Source: Kappaphycus alvarezii
Lineage: Eukaryota > Rhodophyta > Florideophyceae > Gigartinales > Solieriaceae
Length of the DNA stretch: 64,000 bases
Assembly (NCBI GenBank): GCA_002205965.3
Contig: NADL03000137.1
Location: 62,001-126,000 of the forward strand
Direction: 5' to 3'
The notes under the pieces are model-generated. The model had not been told where the DNA came from. It saw nothing but the letters and a program-made list of their open reading frames with translations, and did not search any database. Below are positions 54,086 to 64,000 of the stretch, one piece after another (position 1 is the first letter of the stretch; each line of letters begins with the position of its first letter). A program made the translations under genes and the position numbers.

Positions 54086-54665
54086 GAGACAGATTTGAAT
54101 ACTGCTGGGTGGCTACTACTAGAGACTACTGGATGCATGCTGCTGGGCGCGACATATCATAGACGCCGCGCGCGTGGACCAAATGCCATAACTTAGCTGC
54201 TGATCATGCCATGTCTCCAATCTTCCCTTCGAACATCCACTGCGGGTCCTGACGGCGGCCGCATACTCTTCCATCACCGTACCCGTTGTCGCAGATGGCG
54301 AACGTAGCGATCTGACAGCTAGTGGCACAAACTGTCATCCTAATTTCAATCGTCCTGGGGGAGCTTTACCGGGGGTGGCTGCCAATCTGCTGGCAAGCTT
54401 TTATGTGCTTTCGTCGTTCCTCGGCACTTGTAGCACCCCGCGCCTCGCGTGCTCCTATGGACTCAGAGCTCTCCTGGAGTTGCGATGTAAATGTGACGTC
54501 GTATGCTACAGGGAGGGGCCGGCAAGTTGTTGATGCTCTCAGATCTCGAGTGTACTAGTACAATATGTCAGCAGGCCGCCCGTTTAACCCGGAAAGTAGG
54601 TGTTTCACCTCATGTTGGACGCCGACTCCTGCTACCTTGAACAGTTGGCGGACCAATGCCTTCAC
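54086..54665. other. Intergenic, nothing recognised
   Basis: No domain-bearing frame on either strand. Confidence 0.45.
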
Positions 54666-54718
54666 TACACATAACCGACCACATCTTCCATGCATTAAAA
54701 TAACCCAAAAATTCCCCC
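54666..54718 (+). repeat. LINE 3'-terminal fragment
   Basis: CATAACCGACCACATCTTCC, then ATGCATTAAAATAACCCAAAAA and a terminal C-run: the cleanest copy of the shared LINE 3' end. Confidence 0.75.
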
Positions 54719-55189
54719 TTACATTATGGTGCATGGTTAAACACTCAACCCCCAGGTGGCGACGTTTCATCGTCGTCCACACCGCATCTTGTGATCGGCT
54801 GACCGCAGACCAAGCGATGAGGAAAACTGCTGAAGGCGTTTCCAGGTATGCATAACCACACATCTTTCGCTCAACATCACCTTCCGAGTGCAACGCAGGA
54901 CTTGAAATCCGGGCCCAGCCATTTTCTTTCTAGAAGAGCTTTGTGTCGACTTGCACCAGGCTCGGTGCAAAATGCAGTGTGTATTATCGAGCTTAGTAGC
55001 AAGGTCGGCGGCCTTCAGTTCTTCGGAAAGACCACCATGTCCGTCAGAGAAGCTCGAGTGGAGTCGTCGAACCAATGCAAGGAGGTGGCTTTCTGTGTCC
55101 GCATAGCTTTGTGTACGGTTTCAGCAAGAACACACTTTATTGGGGTAACCAATGACCACTGTCATGCAGTTGTCAGTGCTAGAGAGCGG
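54719..55189. other. Unassigned, possibly 3' region of the LINE at 55.2-57.7 kb
   Basis: Minus frame 55075-54767 has no recognised motif. It lies directly downstream of the LINE C-terminus and could be its UTR or a separate repeat. Confidence 0.3.
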
Positions 55190-55384
55190 CGACAAACGGC
55201 GTGAGCCGTGAGTTGCAGGGTGAGGGAAGAGATCGTAGTCAGGAGTCGGAGGTATTCGGAAGAGGAATTGGTACATCGGCGGCGGGCGATGTGTGAGGCA
55301 GGGAAGGCCAGGAAGGCTTGAGCGGGCTTTCCGAGAACACCATGGGTACCGAGACCCAGGGGGTGGAATTTCGCTGGTATAGTG

Positions 55385-56143
55385 TTACACAGGCCGCCAT
55401 ATCGACCTGTTCTTGAGAGCCTCGATACCAGTGGTGGCCCCTCTCGGATGCTTGGTGGAGGCAGGGAGGGCGCGGGATGTATAGGGGCTTACAATAAAGA
55501 TGTCGATTGCCTGCGGGCGCGGAGAGAGGGCGAGGTCATCTATGAGGATGTCCATGCGGAGTCTCTCGTTGGCGGGGAGATGATCTTGGCAGGGGAACGT
55601 ATACTCCTTCTTGGCACGAAGGCCGGTGGTGGGGTGACGGAGGATAGAAATAAGATTGTCGCGGATGTGGTTGTGTCGGCGAACATACCCTTCGAGCGAG
55701 GGGCAACTGGTAGCATGGACACCAAGACGGTCGAGGAGGGGCGAGGGGTCGGATCGTGAGTGAACGCATCTGGGGCAGGGCTCGGTGCCAGCGAGCACAG
55801 GGTTCCCAAGGCGAATTTGAACCATCATATTCCACATTTCAGGTTCCACCGTGGTGCAGGATCTGGAGTCGGGCAGTTCGGTGAAGGAGAGGTGTAAGGA
55901 TTGTGTGCGACAGGTAAGGTCGCGTGCAAGGTTTGGAAGGAGATTCGATTCCGGAGGTACAGGAGAGGTACGAGACGAGGCGAGACTGTGGCAGATGGCC
56001 GACAGCATAGGTTGTGTACCAGGGATAGAGCCCTGCCGCTGGATGGATGCGAGGACATTGGGCAATTGAAGAGGGGCGGGAGATGGAGTTGGGAGGAGAG
56101 GTGGGCATGAGAGGAGATGAGGGCTGACGTGAGGCATCGTCAA
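55385..56143 (-). pseudogene. LINE CCHC finger and restriction-like endonuclease
   Basis: The frame reads GTEPCPRCVHSRSD, then LGVHATSCPSLEGYVRRHNH and IRDNLISIL, i.e. C-x2-C ... H-x4-C followed by RHN.IRD, the conserved finger-to-endonuclease junction of R2-like LINEs. Then come RLRMDILIDD and AIDIFIVSP, the two acidic strands of the PD-(D/E)xK core (first residue M instead of P). After the frame ends, YGGLCNTIPAKFHPLGLGTH continues in a shifted frame as the C-terminal motif. Confidence 0.75.
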
Positions 56144-56514
56144 GGGGGAGATGCAAGGAAACGCAGACGAGGGGAAAAGTGGACAGTAGGGAGCTGTAGT
56201 ATGAGAGGGAGGAAACGGTAGCCGTCAGGGTCAGGCCGAGGCCCCGAGAGAAAACGGCAGAGAAGCGCAGAGCCAGGCATCATCGTGAAGGTCCCTGTGA
56301 ATAGCTTCGAATGCCCCTCGCAGTTCCATATCAAAGAGTTTTGAAGTGGAAAGGGTTATTTGCGGGGGTAGTTCGAAGAGCATAGGTCATTCGAGATGCG
56401 CTGGCGCAGTGGTGGAGCAGATGGAAAGCCATTTGGGGGTCGCGAAGGGACTTGAGTGCGTCCCACAGTTTCCTGGCTTGGTGGAGTCGTGTGCCGATGA
56501 TGGCACGGCAACCA

Positions 56515-57486
56515 TCATGGTGTCCAACTGGAGAGCCAAGAGTAGTGATGGCCGAAGATTTGTTGACCGTGCACAGGAGAGCGGCTTGCTGTGGGAGTGG
56601 ACCACCAAGCCTCGGTTTTCTGTAGATTGATGTAAATACCGTAATCAGGTCCCTCGGTTTCAATTTGACGCAGGAGGGAGGCGGCGGAGTCCTGTTGTTT
56701 AACAATGTTCCCGTCGTCTGCGTACCATGTCTGAAGAGGGGCCGTAGGAAAAGACTCACGTAAACGAATGAGAAATGGGTGGATTGATAGCGCGTAAAGG
56801 TGCATGGCAAGTGGATCGCCTTGGTGTGTACCGGTCCTAGAGGAGACCAAGAAGGGGACGAAAAGAAGGTGCGATTGGTGGCTGTATAACAGATGTGCGT
56901 AACGAGCAACCTGCGGTGTGTGAATGATGACTTCACGGAGCAGATGTGACCGCTCGACCCGGTTAAATGCATTCGTTAAGTCCAATTTCAGGAGCACATG
57001 GTCGCTGTCAGAGAGGGCGTCACAGGTGAGCCAAATGCCATGAATGATACTCCCAATTCCATGTTTCGAGCCGACGGCGTGTAGCAAGGGCCAAAGATAC
57101 GAGGTAAAGTCCTCATTCGAGCTTAGGTGGGCTGTGAGAAGGCGAGCGACGAAACAACGAAAGAGGACGCCGATGGCGATCGGGCGAAGTCGCCGCTTTT
57201 CACTCGGGGACTTTGGAATGGCAATCAGAGTGACTCCGGCGAACCAAGGTTGGAAGGAGAAAGGGATGTCTCCATTCGCAAGCATATTGACAAACGACGT
57301 GAGGGTGGTTAGTGCGTTGGCGCAATGCTCCGCCCCTACCGGGGCTCTAGCAAGTAGAGAGAGGATGGCAGGGCGGAGGCCGTCGGGTTCTGCGGCAGAA
57401 TGACGGGGGAGGGCGAGGAGGGCTCGGCGGATGGTGGTCTCATGGATTGGGGGAGAGGAGGGAAGCTGGAGGCGTGGGAGGGGAGT
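56515..57486 (-). pseudogene. LINE reverse transcriptase domain (YADD)
   Basis: Open for about 324 codons. PSSPPIHETTIRRALLALPR, then AAEPDGLRP (pre-motif), SFQPWFAGVTLIAIPKSPSE, RRLRPIAIGVLFRCFVARLL, VLLKLDLTNAFNRVERSHLL (motif A), GTHQGDPLAMHLYALSIHPF (motif B) and QTWYADDGNIVKQQ (motif C at about 56712-56724), then LQKTEAWW. All RT catalytic residues are present. The following LINE motifs (KLWDALKSLRDPQMAFHLLH) lie in another frame (56490-56331). Confidence 0.87.
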
Positions 57487-57660
57487 TTACGGTGTGGAGG
57501 GAGGAGGTTGAAAGGCTTGGATGACAGGGAGGGTGTCGGGGGAAGAGAGAAGAGGTGAGTCTGTCTGAAGAAGAGCGGAAGCGACCTGTACGGTTTCCGG
57601 CTAATCTAGGGTCGTTGCAGAACCTCTCCAGCTGAGATTCAATGATTCTGGCCTTGTAAG

Positions 57661-58329
57661 ATGCTAAAATCAGCGTCGCTACTGGAGCGAGTCCGTGGCT
57701 GCCGTCGCACTGCGGAAGAGTTGCTTGTTAGCGGACTACTTTTATCACAGGCACGTTTTTTGACCGCGAGTAATGTACCATCTGCTCTTCGTCAAATCCT
57801 ATTGCAAATGATTTTGTCGCGCTCGGCTGTGTTAGCTTCATCACATTATGTAGCTTGCGTGAGGAGGCACATACCCTTTGAAGATGGAACCGGATGCGGG
57901 GCGTTAGCAGCGAGCCTTGAAAAGGTCGCCATTTTTGCTATTGTCGAACGGCTGAGTCGGTTGAAAATAAAATTGCTGATAACCCATTTTACTTCAGTGC
58001 CCACAGCGGTGAGCCCTTGTATACGCAGTAGATAATGTTGACTATCTCTAGCATATCTACTAGCTTCTAGCTAAGTTCCGAAGTGGATAGTCCAGCGGAC
58101 GGTCCTAGTGACCCTTACACTACAGCACAACAATCCTGCTAGGCATCATTAAAAGTGCAATAGGATATAGAAAATATAGACTACATAGGATAGAAATATT
58201 AGCAAGGGCAAAATAACTACACTAAAGGATTGTACAGTAAATAATACACCAATAATTTATGTATTATGTATTCTTACATCCTTCTTAGGCTCTTCGTAAC
58301 TGCATTTATGATTTTTGAGAAAATACTAA
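57661..58329. other. Unassigned
   Basis: A plus frame of 124 codons (57661-58035) is helical but unrecognised; the opposite strand continues upstream of the LINE without motifs. Confidence 0.3.
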
Positions 58330-58862
58330 TTAAGGTTTTGTTATAATTGTTGCTCTTCGGATAATGGAAACACTGTCCGTTGTGCGCCCGCGAGGGCTAT
58401 AATTAGTACAGTTGTATATTTTTTTCTTAGTAAGAGCCACTACTGCACTTTGTCTAAGCATTTTCTCCATTAATGACTCAGCTACTACAAGCTTTGCAAT
58501 AACCTGATCATAAATGTTGCATGTTGATCGTAATACTTGCACAGAGACAGCAAAATGGCTCGAGAGATCTCGGTGAAGGGCTGGTTTTTCTCATTTTGAG
58601 ACAATGTATGCCCTATTGCACCTAACTGATTCACAAGTCCCTCTATGCAATTCAAGAACTCAATAACAGGCGCAGATGAGCAAATCGATGCTTCCTGAAA
58701 TGCGGAAAGCTTTGTGTTAATAGGGGCCTCTGAGACACTCTTGTATGTTTGCTTTCTGGATGTTTTCTTCAATCTGTACCATACCATTTGTGGACAACGG
58801 AGCCTGATCACTGATACCTTGCAGCACTGGTCAATGTTCATCATTATATATGCTAGATCCAT
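58330..58862 (-). pseudogene. Copia-type Gag fragment (UBN2-like)
   Basis: The 125-codon minus frame contains LKKTSRKQTYKSVSEAPINT, LSAFQEASICSSAPVIEFLN and CIEGLVNQLGAIGHTLSQNE, then RAILLSLCKYYDQHATFMI. This follows the copia Gag pattern (Y.S....R..L...F.......V.E....I..LV.QL..IG......E....IL.SLP..YD). It continues in a second frame to 58330. No other copia domains adjoin it. Confidence 0.5.
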
Positions 58863-59523
58863 ATCGCGTCTTCTTAAATAAACCTCTAATCCTTCTCAGT
58901 ATTATCTTTCGACCTTTCTTTGCTCCCGTCAACGTATGGCCGCAGTCATTTCACCCTCAGAAATATCTTAACCTCGCTGGCCCACAGGCGACAGTTTATC
59001 GAGTTGCGATGCTCTTTGTGCACGGACGAAGAGTCCAACTTCTCCTCGTAAATAATTTATCCCCCATAAAATGTTGGGGGAAGAAATAAGGATAACGTAG
59101 TTAAGATCTGGAGATTAGGTAGATAGATGAGAACTAGAGAAATAAATGGGCAAAGGTAAGCGACTGTTAGAGGCATCCTGGGCCCATAACCTATTACAGC
59201 ATGGAGGATATTTTTGAATAGAAGTTCAGTTGATCATTTCTTTATTCAACAGTTACAACTGTTGGAGTCCTAAGTACCGCAGTATTATGTGGGATCCAAA
59301 GAATATTTGCTCTCTTTGCAGCGTATTTATTACGATTTGATGATATTCATGGAACGAAATCAAATAATCAAGCAAGTGACGGATGATAAAGCTAATACTA
59401 GTTCCCTCCGTTGCATGTGATGTCAACAGTTTTAAGATACCATACTAGTGCCTTCTGATGCTTTGAATGCATGACTGTGCTCAAATCTATCAAGAATCGT
59501 AGACCAGTACATAGCAAAATCCT
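58863..59523. other. Intergenic, nothing recognised
   Basis: AT-rich with no motif-bearing frame. Confidence 0.45.
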
Positions 59524-61200
59524 GTGGCTAGATCTTATTTTTCTGGAGCGATGCTTCATTTCTTCATATATATTGCGAATGAATGTAAACTAGGGACAAG
59601 TATTGACTTGGACAACCAAAGGTTTCCAGTTAATATTGACGGCAGAACCGCAAAGATGCCCTTGGGCTTCGGCAAAAGCATCATAAATACATACAGCGGA
59701 ATATTTAAGAGAAACGATAAGTGAATATTTCACTAATAGCTAAGAAAGCGAAGAATCTGGACTAAACAACATTTTCGGAAATGGAAAAGGTTATGCTCGA
59801 GGAGCACTAAACATGGCATGGGTTGATTATGATTCCGTGTTTGAAACAGACGACGACTAGAATTCTAGAGAAAATTTGAGCCCCGAATGTGTTTCCTCTT
59901 GCGATACCATCGATTCTCAGGACAGTATTCAGAGTGTGAAAGGCGAATACTTTTCAAAGAGAATAAGAATATGGCGAATTACGTATCTGTAGATATGGGC
60001 ACACCGGAAGAGGTCCTTCAAAATCGGGAGAGTAAGTATCACGAAGAATAGGAGTACAAGATGTTAGAAATTCAAGAAAAAAGGCAGCACCTGGCCGCTA
60101 CTGCAGCAGAGAAAATATCCGACATATTAACATCTTCCGAAGTGATTACATGGAGCGTTTCAGATCTAAGACAAGAAAGTGTACCGGTCATTCACTCATA
60201 CGAGCTTACTGATAATCAACCAATTTACTATATGCCTGGGTGTCAAATGCAGAAAAATGACCAGTTTATCTCAGAAAATGTTTCACGTATGCTTGAAAAT
60301 CATATTGTTCGGGCAGTTTCGTCTCCTTGGTCATGTATTGTTGTTACTAAACCATAAACGGATGGGAGGATTCGGTTTTGCATCGCATATCGTCAGCTGA
60401 ATCAAAAATGGTGTCCTTACAGAGATCCGATTCCAGATATGCAAGAAACTCTCGAGAAGTTAAACGACGGGAAATTTTCCATGTCAATTGACCTGTACAC
60501 TGGCTATTGACAGATTCCTTTGGATGAATACTTTAAGGGAAAAAAGACTTTTACTAGCAAATTCGGTACCTCCAGACTCGAATTGATGCCTTTTGGTCTC
60601 ATGAATGCACCAGCTATCTTCAAAAGAATGATGAATGGTGTTTTAGATAGATTTACATCTGTAAGAGTATATGTCGATAATATGGTGATATTTTCGAATA
60701 CCATGGATGGAAAAATATCGGCTATTAGAGCAGTGGTGGATAGGAAATAGGCATAAAGGATAAAAATTAAATTGAGCGAGTACTTCTTTGCGAAAAAATC
60801 TATCCAGCTACTCGGTTACATATTCGATCAAGAGGGTACTAAAGTTGATCCAAAAAAAATTGAAAAAGATCAAGCTAGTACCAGGGCCTGCTTCAAAGAC
60901 GGATTTTCGAAGCTTCCTCGATCCTGAGCCGTATTACCAAAGATTTATCAATAATTTCGCCCAGACGACAGCTCCGTTACATGCCGGTGCTACGAATAAC
61001 GGAAAGTTTTCTGGAGCAAGGAAATGAAAAATAAATTCAAGGAACTTAAAGATAAGCTTTGTGTTCCTCCAGTGCTCATAGGCCTAGATTTCGAGAGAAT
61101 TTTTTTGTGGGAACAGATGCCTCAGAATGGTCTCTGGGTGCAGTTTTGTCCGAAAAAGCTGAAAAAGTAAGGCTACACCCTGTTCAGTTAACAACTCGTG
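59524..61200 (+). pseudogene. Ty3/gypsy pol remnant
   Basis: From 60061 the frames give DLRQESVPVIHSYELTDNQP, then MLENHIVRAVSSPWSCIVVT, GRIRFCIAYRQLNQKW, MSIDLYTGY-stop-QIPLDEYF, TSRLELMPFGLMNAPAIFKR and RVYVDNMVIFSN. These are the gypsy RT motifs in order, with YVDN replacing YVDD (60670-60681), a fatal change. RNase H-like remains follow (KLSEYFFAKKSIQLLGYIFD; ELKDKLCVPPVLIGLDFERI). The frame at 59524-59724 (TSIDLDNQRFPVNIDGRTAK) may be part of the protease region. In-frame stops lie at 60355 and 60508. No LTRs found. Confidence 0.8.
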
Positions 61201-61380
61201 CCCTGAATGATACGGAAAAGAGATACTAAGTCTGCGAAAAAAAGCACTGGCTGTCTTCTTCGCGCAAAAAATCTCTCGCGTCTACCTATATTGAACGGTC
61301 CATTGCTTCCCGCGTAATATTTATAGATATTACTAATAGTTACATTTTCGTTCCAGAACGGAAGGTTCATGTAAAAAAAT

Positions 61381-61788
61381 TTGGAAGTGATATATTATTA
61401 TTCTGTTGGAAGGTTCGGGAAAGTAGCTACCAGGGACTTATCGCAAACCTATCTGAATATTATCCGCCCAATTTACATATTCCTTAAGAACAATCAAGAT
61501 TTGCAACTTAATGGGTACAGTTTAATCCCGGATATTGAATGTCGATTAGTACCGTACCCGCTATTGGAACCTCATCTCTTACATTAAAACAATGAAAGTT
61601 CAAGTAGAGAAGATGTTACTCTTACGGAAGTGATGATGACACGGGGAGGACCTTTTGAAGGGCGCAACTCATCAAGAAGAGGCCCTGGACGTCCCTCGAG
61701 AGGATATTCTACCGGCCCGAGCACACAGAGAAATGGTAACAAAGCTGAGAGATTACACCGCATCTTAATTCATACATATACTTCATAA
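61381..61788 (+). pseudogene. Gag-like fragment with RG-rich tail (copy a)
   Basis: One frame with a single TAA at 61585-61587. First part: VGRFGKVATRDLSQTYLNII, then LIPDIECRLVPYPLLEP. Second part: RGGPFEGRNSSRRGPGRPSR, an arginine/glycine-rich nucleic-acid-binding tail. The first part resembles 61928-62299. Position beside the gypsy pol and the RG tail suggest Gag, but this is inference. Confidence 0.4.
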
Positions 61789-61927
61789 ACATACACAGCA
61801 TATGTTTGGTAGGGGGAGGATATCCTTTTGGCTTTGCAATATTTCCGAGTAATGAAATGATGCAAAAGTTATTGCTTATTTCATAGTAAGCATCTGTTGA
61901 TGTTTTAGAGCTCTACATGGACCAATT

Positions 61928-62299
61928 TTGCCATGCGAAGACTCATTCTTGATGTTTCGTATCTTTTTTTCTTATATAAATCCATTTATGTGGCACCTAC
62001 CAGACGACCTCGCATATTACATATATTTCTTCATTTTTCGGAGATTCGGAAAGGTTACGGATGAAGAGTGTATTCAACCTCAGCTTAAAGTCATCAAATC
62101 TACATATGAAGCCATGTTACGAAGTCAAACACCAGTGACGCGAACTTACTTTTTGGAACATCATGTTGGTAGTCAGCTATATCTTTATCCAGTTGAAAGG
62201 CCTTCTATTGTGGAAATAAGAAAACGTACATTTACCGGAAACAGAAGAAGAACAATGACGAGCCGGGATGGTCATTTTGAGCGAAAGGGGGTGATATAA
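61928..62299 (+). pseudogene. Gag-like fragment (copy b)
   Basis: 123 codons: RRFGKVTDEECIQPQLKVIK, then HHVGSQLYLYPVERPSIVEI and a basic RKRTFTGNRRRTMTSRDG tail. It shares the FGKV ... Q..L..I...Y ... YP.E.P layout with copy a, so the two are probably diverged duplicates. Confidence 0.35.
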
Positions 62300-62899
62300 A
62301 ATATACTTGCGCCAGCTAAAAAAATCCAGAAGAGGACCTATTTCGGATATAATATCTGAAGTTGGAACATATTTTACAGTATCTGAATTTGAGAGAAATG
62401 TTTAAATTGGATGAGTGCGGCAAATTCGTGGGTTGATTTTTCATTTTATGACACGCTGGCATAAGTGGATATCAGTACACGCCAAATTTCTGGGTGATAC
62501 CAAGAGTGAATTTGAAAAACCTATGTAATGACCGCATCAATTCCAACCCCTGGTCGATGGGTGGCGGGCATAGGTATGGTACCTAGATACATATTTCGTA
62601 AAAATATCTTCTCCTAGTCTCTCTCGTTCACATGATTCCATTTAATGCATGTTATGGTACTTAATAAGTCTGTTAGAGATTTTATAGCTAGCCAGAAAGT
62701 CTTTTCAAGCTGCTTATTAAGACTGAGTAAACTGATATTTATTGGAGAGTTGAAGCAAGTTGTTAGACAACTTAAATTCACTCAAAAATAATTGGGAAAT
62801 TTAGAGTCAACCTCAGAATCAAGATCAGTTTCTTTTACGCTGGTCACAGAGCATAGGGGGTCGATTCAGCCCCTTCTATATTCGCTTGTAGCCCTCTGA
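62300..62899. other. Intergenic, nothing recognised
   Basis: AT-rich; no motif-bearing frame. Confidence 0.45.
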
Positions 62900-63480
62900 A
62901 CTGTCGTCCTTACCTTCCTCTTTCTCTTCGCTCTATTATACCACGGTAACAATTTCTCGTTTGGAACAACTCCTCCTTCGGTAATTGGTTCTGAACGTCT
63001 CTTCTACCCGATGAGTTATCCCTATCCAAAGCTACTGGTTAATCTCCTTATGGCTTCCACCATGGGGAAAGGTCGCGGTATGTTGTCTTCCTTCGCTAGT
63101 ATCTTCAAAAGGGAGCCTACAATACACGGAGACAGATAGTATGGGACACTCTCCCCGGCCAGTACGTTGACAAATTCTGTTAGGGAGTCCAAGAAGCCAC
63201 CTTGGGAAGACAAGGAGTCGGCACGAATTTAACTCCTGTAAATTTTAGGGGCAGAGTCCTTATCGACCTGGAGCTGAGCCTTTTTTGAAGCGTTATACTG
63301 CATATATTACATTCATTATATGATATTCTAATGAATATTGGGAGTTCTGGGGGTGAAGTGAATTGCTTGGTTTCCGTTTCGGGATCTGATACGGGTGCTC
63401 AGCACAAAGGGCATTAGAGGCTGCCTGCGTTGCTGGTAGTGCTCTCCGGGTCTGTCGAACTAGGGCTGGATTTCCATACG
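62900..63480 (-). pseudogene. LINE RT N-terminal fragment
   Basis: Minus strand: SSQGGFLDSLTEFVNVLAGE, then LKILAKEDNIPRPFPMVEAI and RRLTSS (63213-63022) match the start of the RT at 5560-6591 (SSQGKFLDSLTELLNVLASG ... PLAKKDMTPRPIAVGETLRRL). Upstream frames also align loosely with its run-in. 3' parts are absent. Confidence 0.7.
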
Positions 63481-64000
63481 CCCCTTATCTGACGGGCTTC
63501 AAACACCTGCATGGCGTTCATTTGTCCTAATCTTCACATTTCATTCTGTTTGAAGATCGAAAAGAGGATAGCTGCAGGGCTTCTTGACAGATAAAGTCCT
63601 ATGGTTTAAGACCTATTCCTTTCTCTCATTCTTTCTGCGTTTGGAACCATTGTAACTTCTGAGCTCTAATTTACATGCCGAGAAGAAGTTGTGGCAAGCA
63701 TTTCTGAAAGGAAGAGGAAAACCTGGGTCAGCCTCTGCATCGCGCCTCACTGCCCTTGTTTTCATTAATGAGTAGCCGCTGGGATGTTTTGGGCATAAAA
63801 ATCGACACCCGAAGAGATGACTATTGCGAAGTTGATAGAGGTGCACTAGAAAATACAAAAAAATATCAAGCTGGAAACCAAGCCACTAAGCGATGAACAA
63901 AAAACTCCCCGAAAATGATGAAGCCAGTATATTTCGATCAGTTTAAACTGTGTCATCTACATCCAACTAACCCTTGTTCTGAGTTTTCTATTATTTTGCG
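63481..64000. other. Window end, nothing recognised
   Basis: A minus frame at 63858-63613 has no recognised motif. Confidence 0.4.

Larger units (their letters stand above)
55190..57660 (-). mobile_element. REL-type LINE, second long copy
   Basis: Minus strand. A run-in segment (about 57660-57490), RT (57486-56515), a frameshifted thumb/connection region (56515-56145), a CCHC finger plus REL endonuclease (56143-55385) and a shifted C-terminal motif (about 55384-55190). It is a different subfamily from the 4.3-8.0 kb copy: sequence differs throughout and the catalytic box is YADD. No N-terminal finger was found upstream. Confidence 0.85.

Overview
This is a eukaryotic nuclear window dominated by transposable elements. 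Nothing bacterial was found: no operons, no Shine-Dalgarno-led gene trains, no CRISPR. Intron-free secreted-protein genes, R2-like LINEs and Ty1/copia elements would fit an intron-poor lineage such as a red alga (Chondrus-like), but that is inference; no ribosomal or organellar marker in the window settles it.

Layout. 1-10.3 kb: a graveyard of LINEs with restriction-like endonuclease (REL) domains. It holds one long but frameshifted copy (about 4.3-8.0 kb, minus strand), fragments of a second REL family, and many copies consisting only of LINE 3' ends, some nested with visible target-site duplications. 10.3-14.6 kb: more LINE tails and short repeat families. 14.6-21.3 kb: AT-rich, with a decayed Tc1-like transposase and no intact gene. 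21.36-28.82 kb: a complete but inactive Ty1/copia element with two LTRs and a 5-bp target duplication; its 3' part carries unexplained antisense frames. 29.7-31.3 kb: a second copia pol remnant. 31.54-33.13 kb: an apparently intact Tc1 transposon with about 196-bp terminal inverted repeats. 33.85-35.64 kb: a broken minus-strand copy of a cysteine-module secreted-protein gene. 36-39 kb: LINE tails and a possible small membrane-protein gene. 39.1-43.7 kb: a third, frameshifted copia element. 44.4-46.2 kb: a probable piggyBac-like transposase relic. 49.0-53.8 kb: two intact paralogous genes for secreted multi-cysteine proteins. 55.2-57.7 kb: another REL LINE. 58-63.5 kb: copia gag, Ty3/gypsy pol, Gag-like and LINE remnants.

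Host-gene content. The only genes that look both host-derived and intact are the two tandem genes at 49037-50701 and 51787-53847. They share a signal peptide, modules of exactly ten cysteines (two in one protein, four in the other), a low-complexity linker and a C-terminal domain of about 110 residues with identical cysteine spacing. With the broken inverted copy at 33852-35635 they form a three-member local family. I do not recognise the C-terminal domain; this family is the best candidate for undescribed biology here.

The rest tells of element activity. LINE subfamilies share a 3'-terminal consensus and leave copies under 100 bp with target duplications, a short non-LINE retroposon has inserted into a LINE tail, and palindromes built on TACTGTACAGTA recur in the intergenic DNA, including around all three cysteine-module genes.
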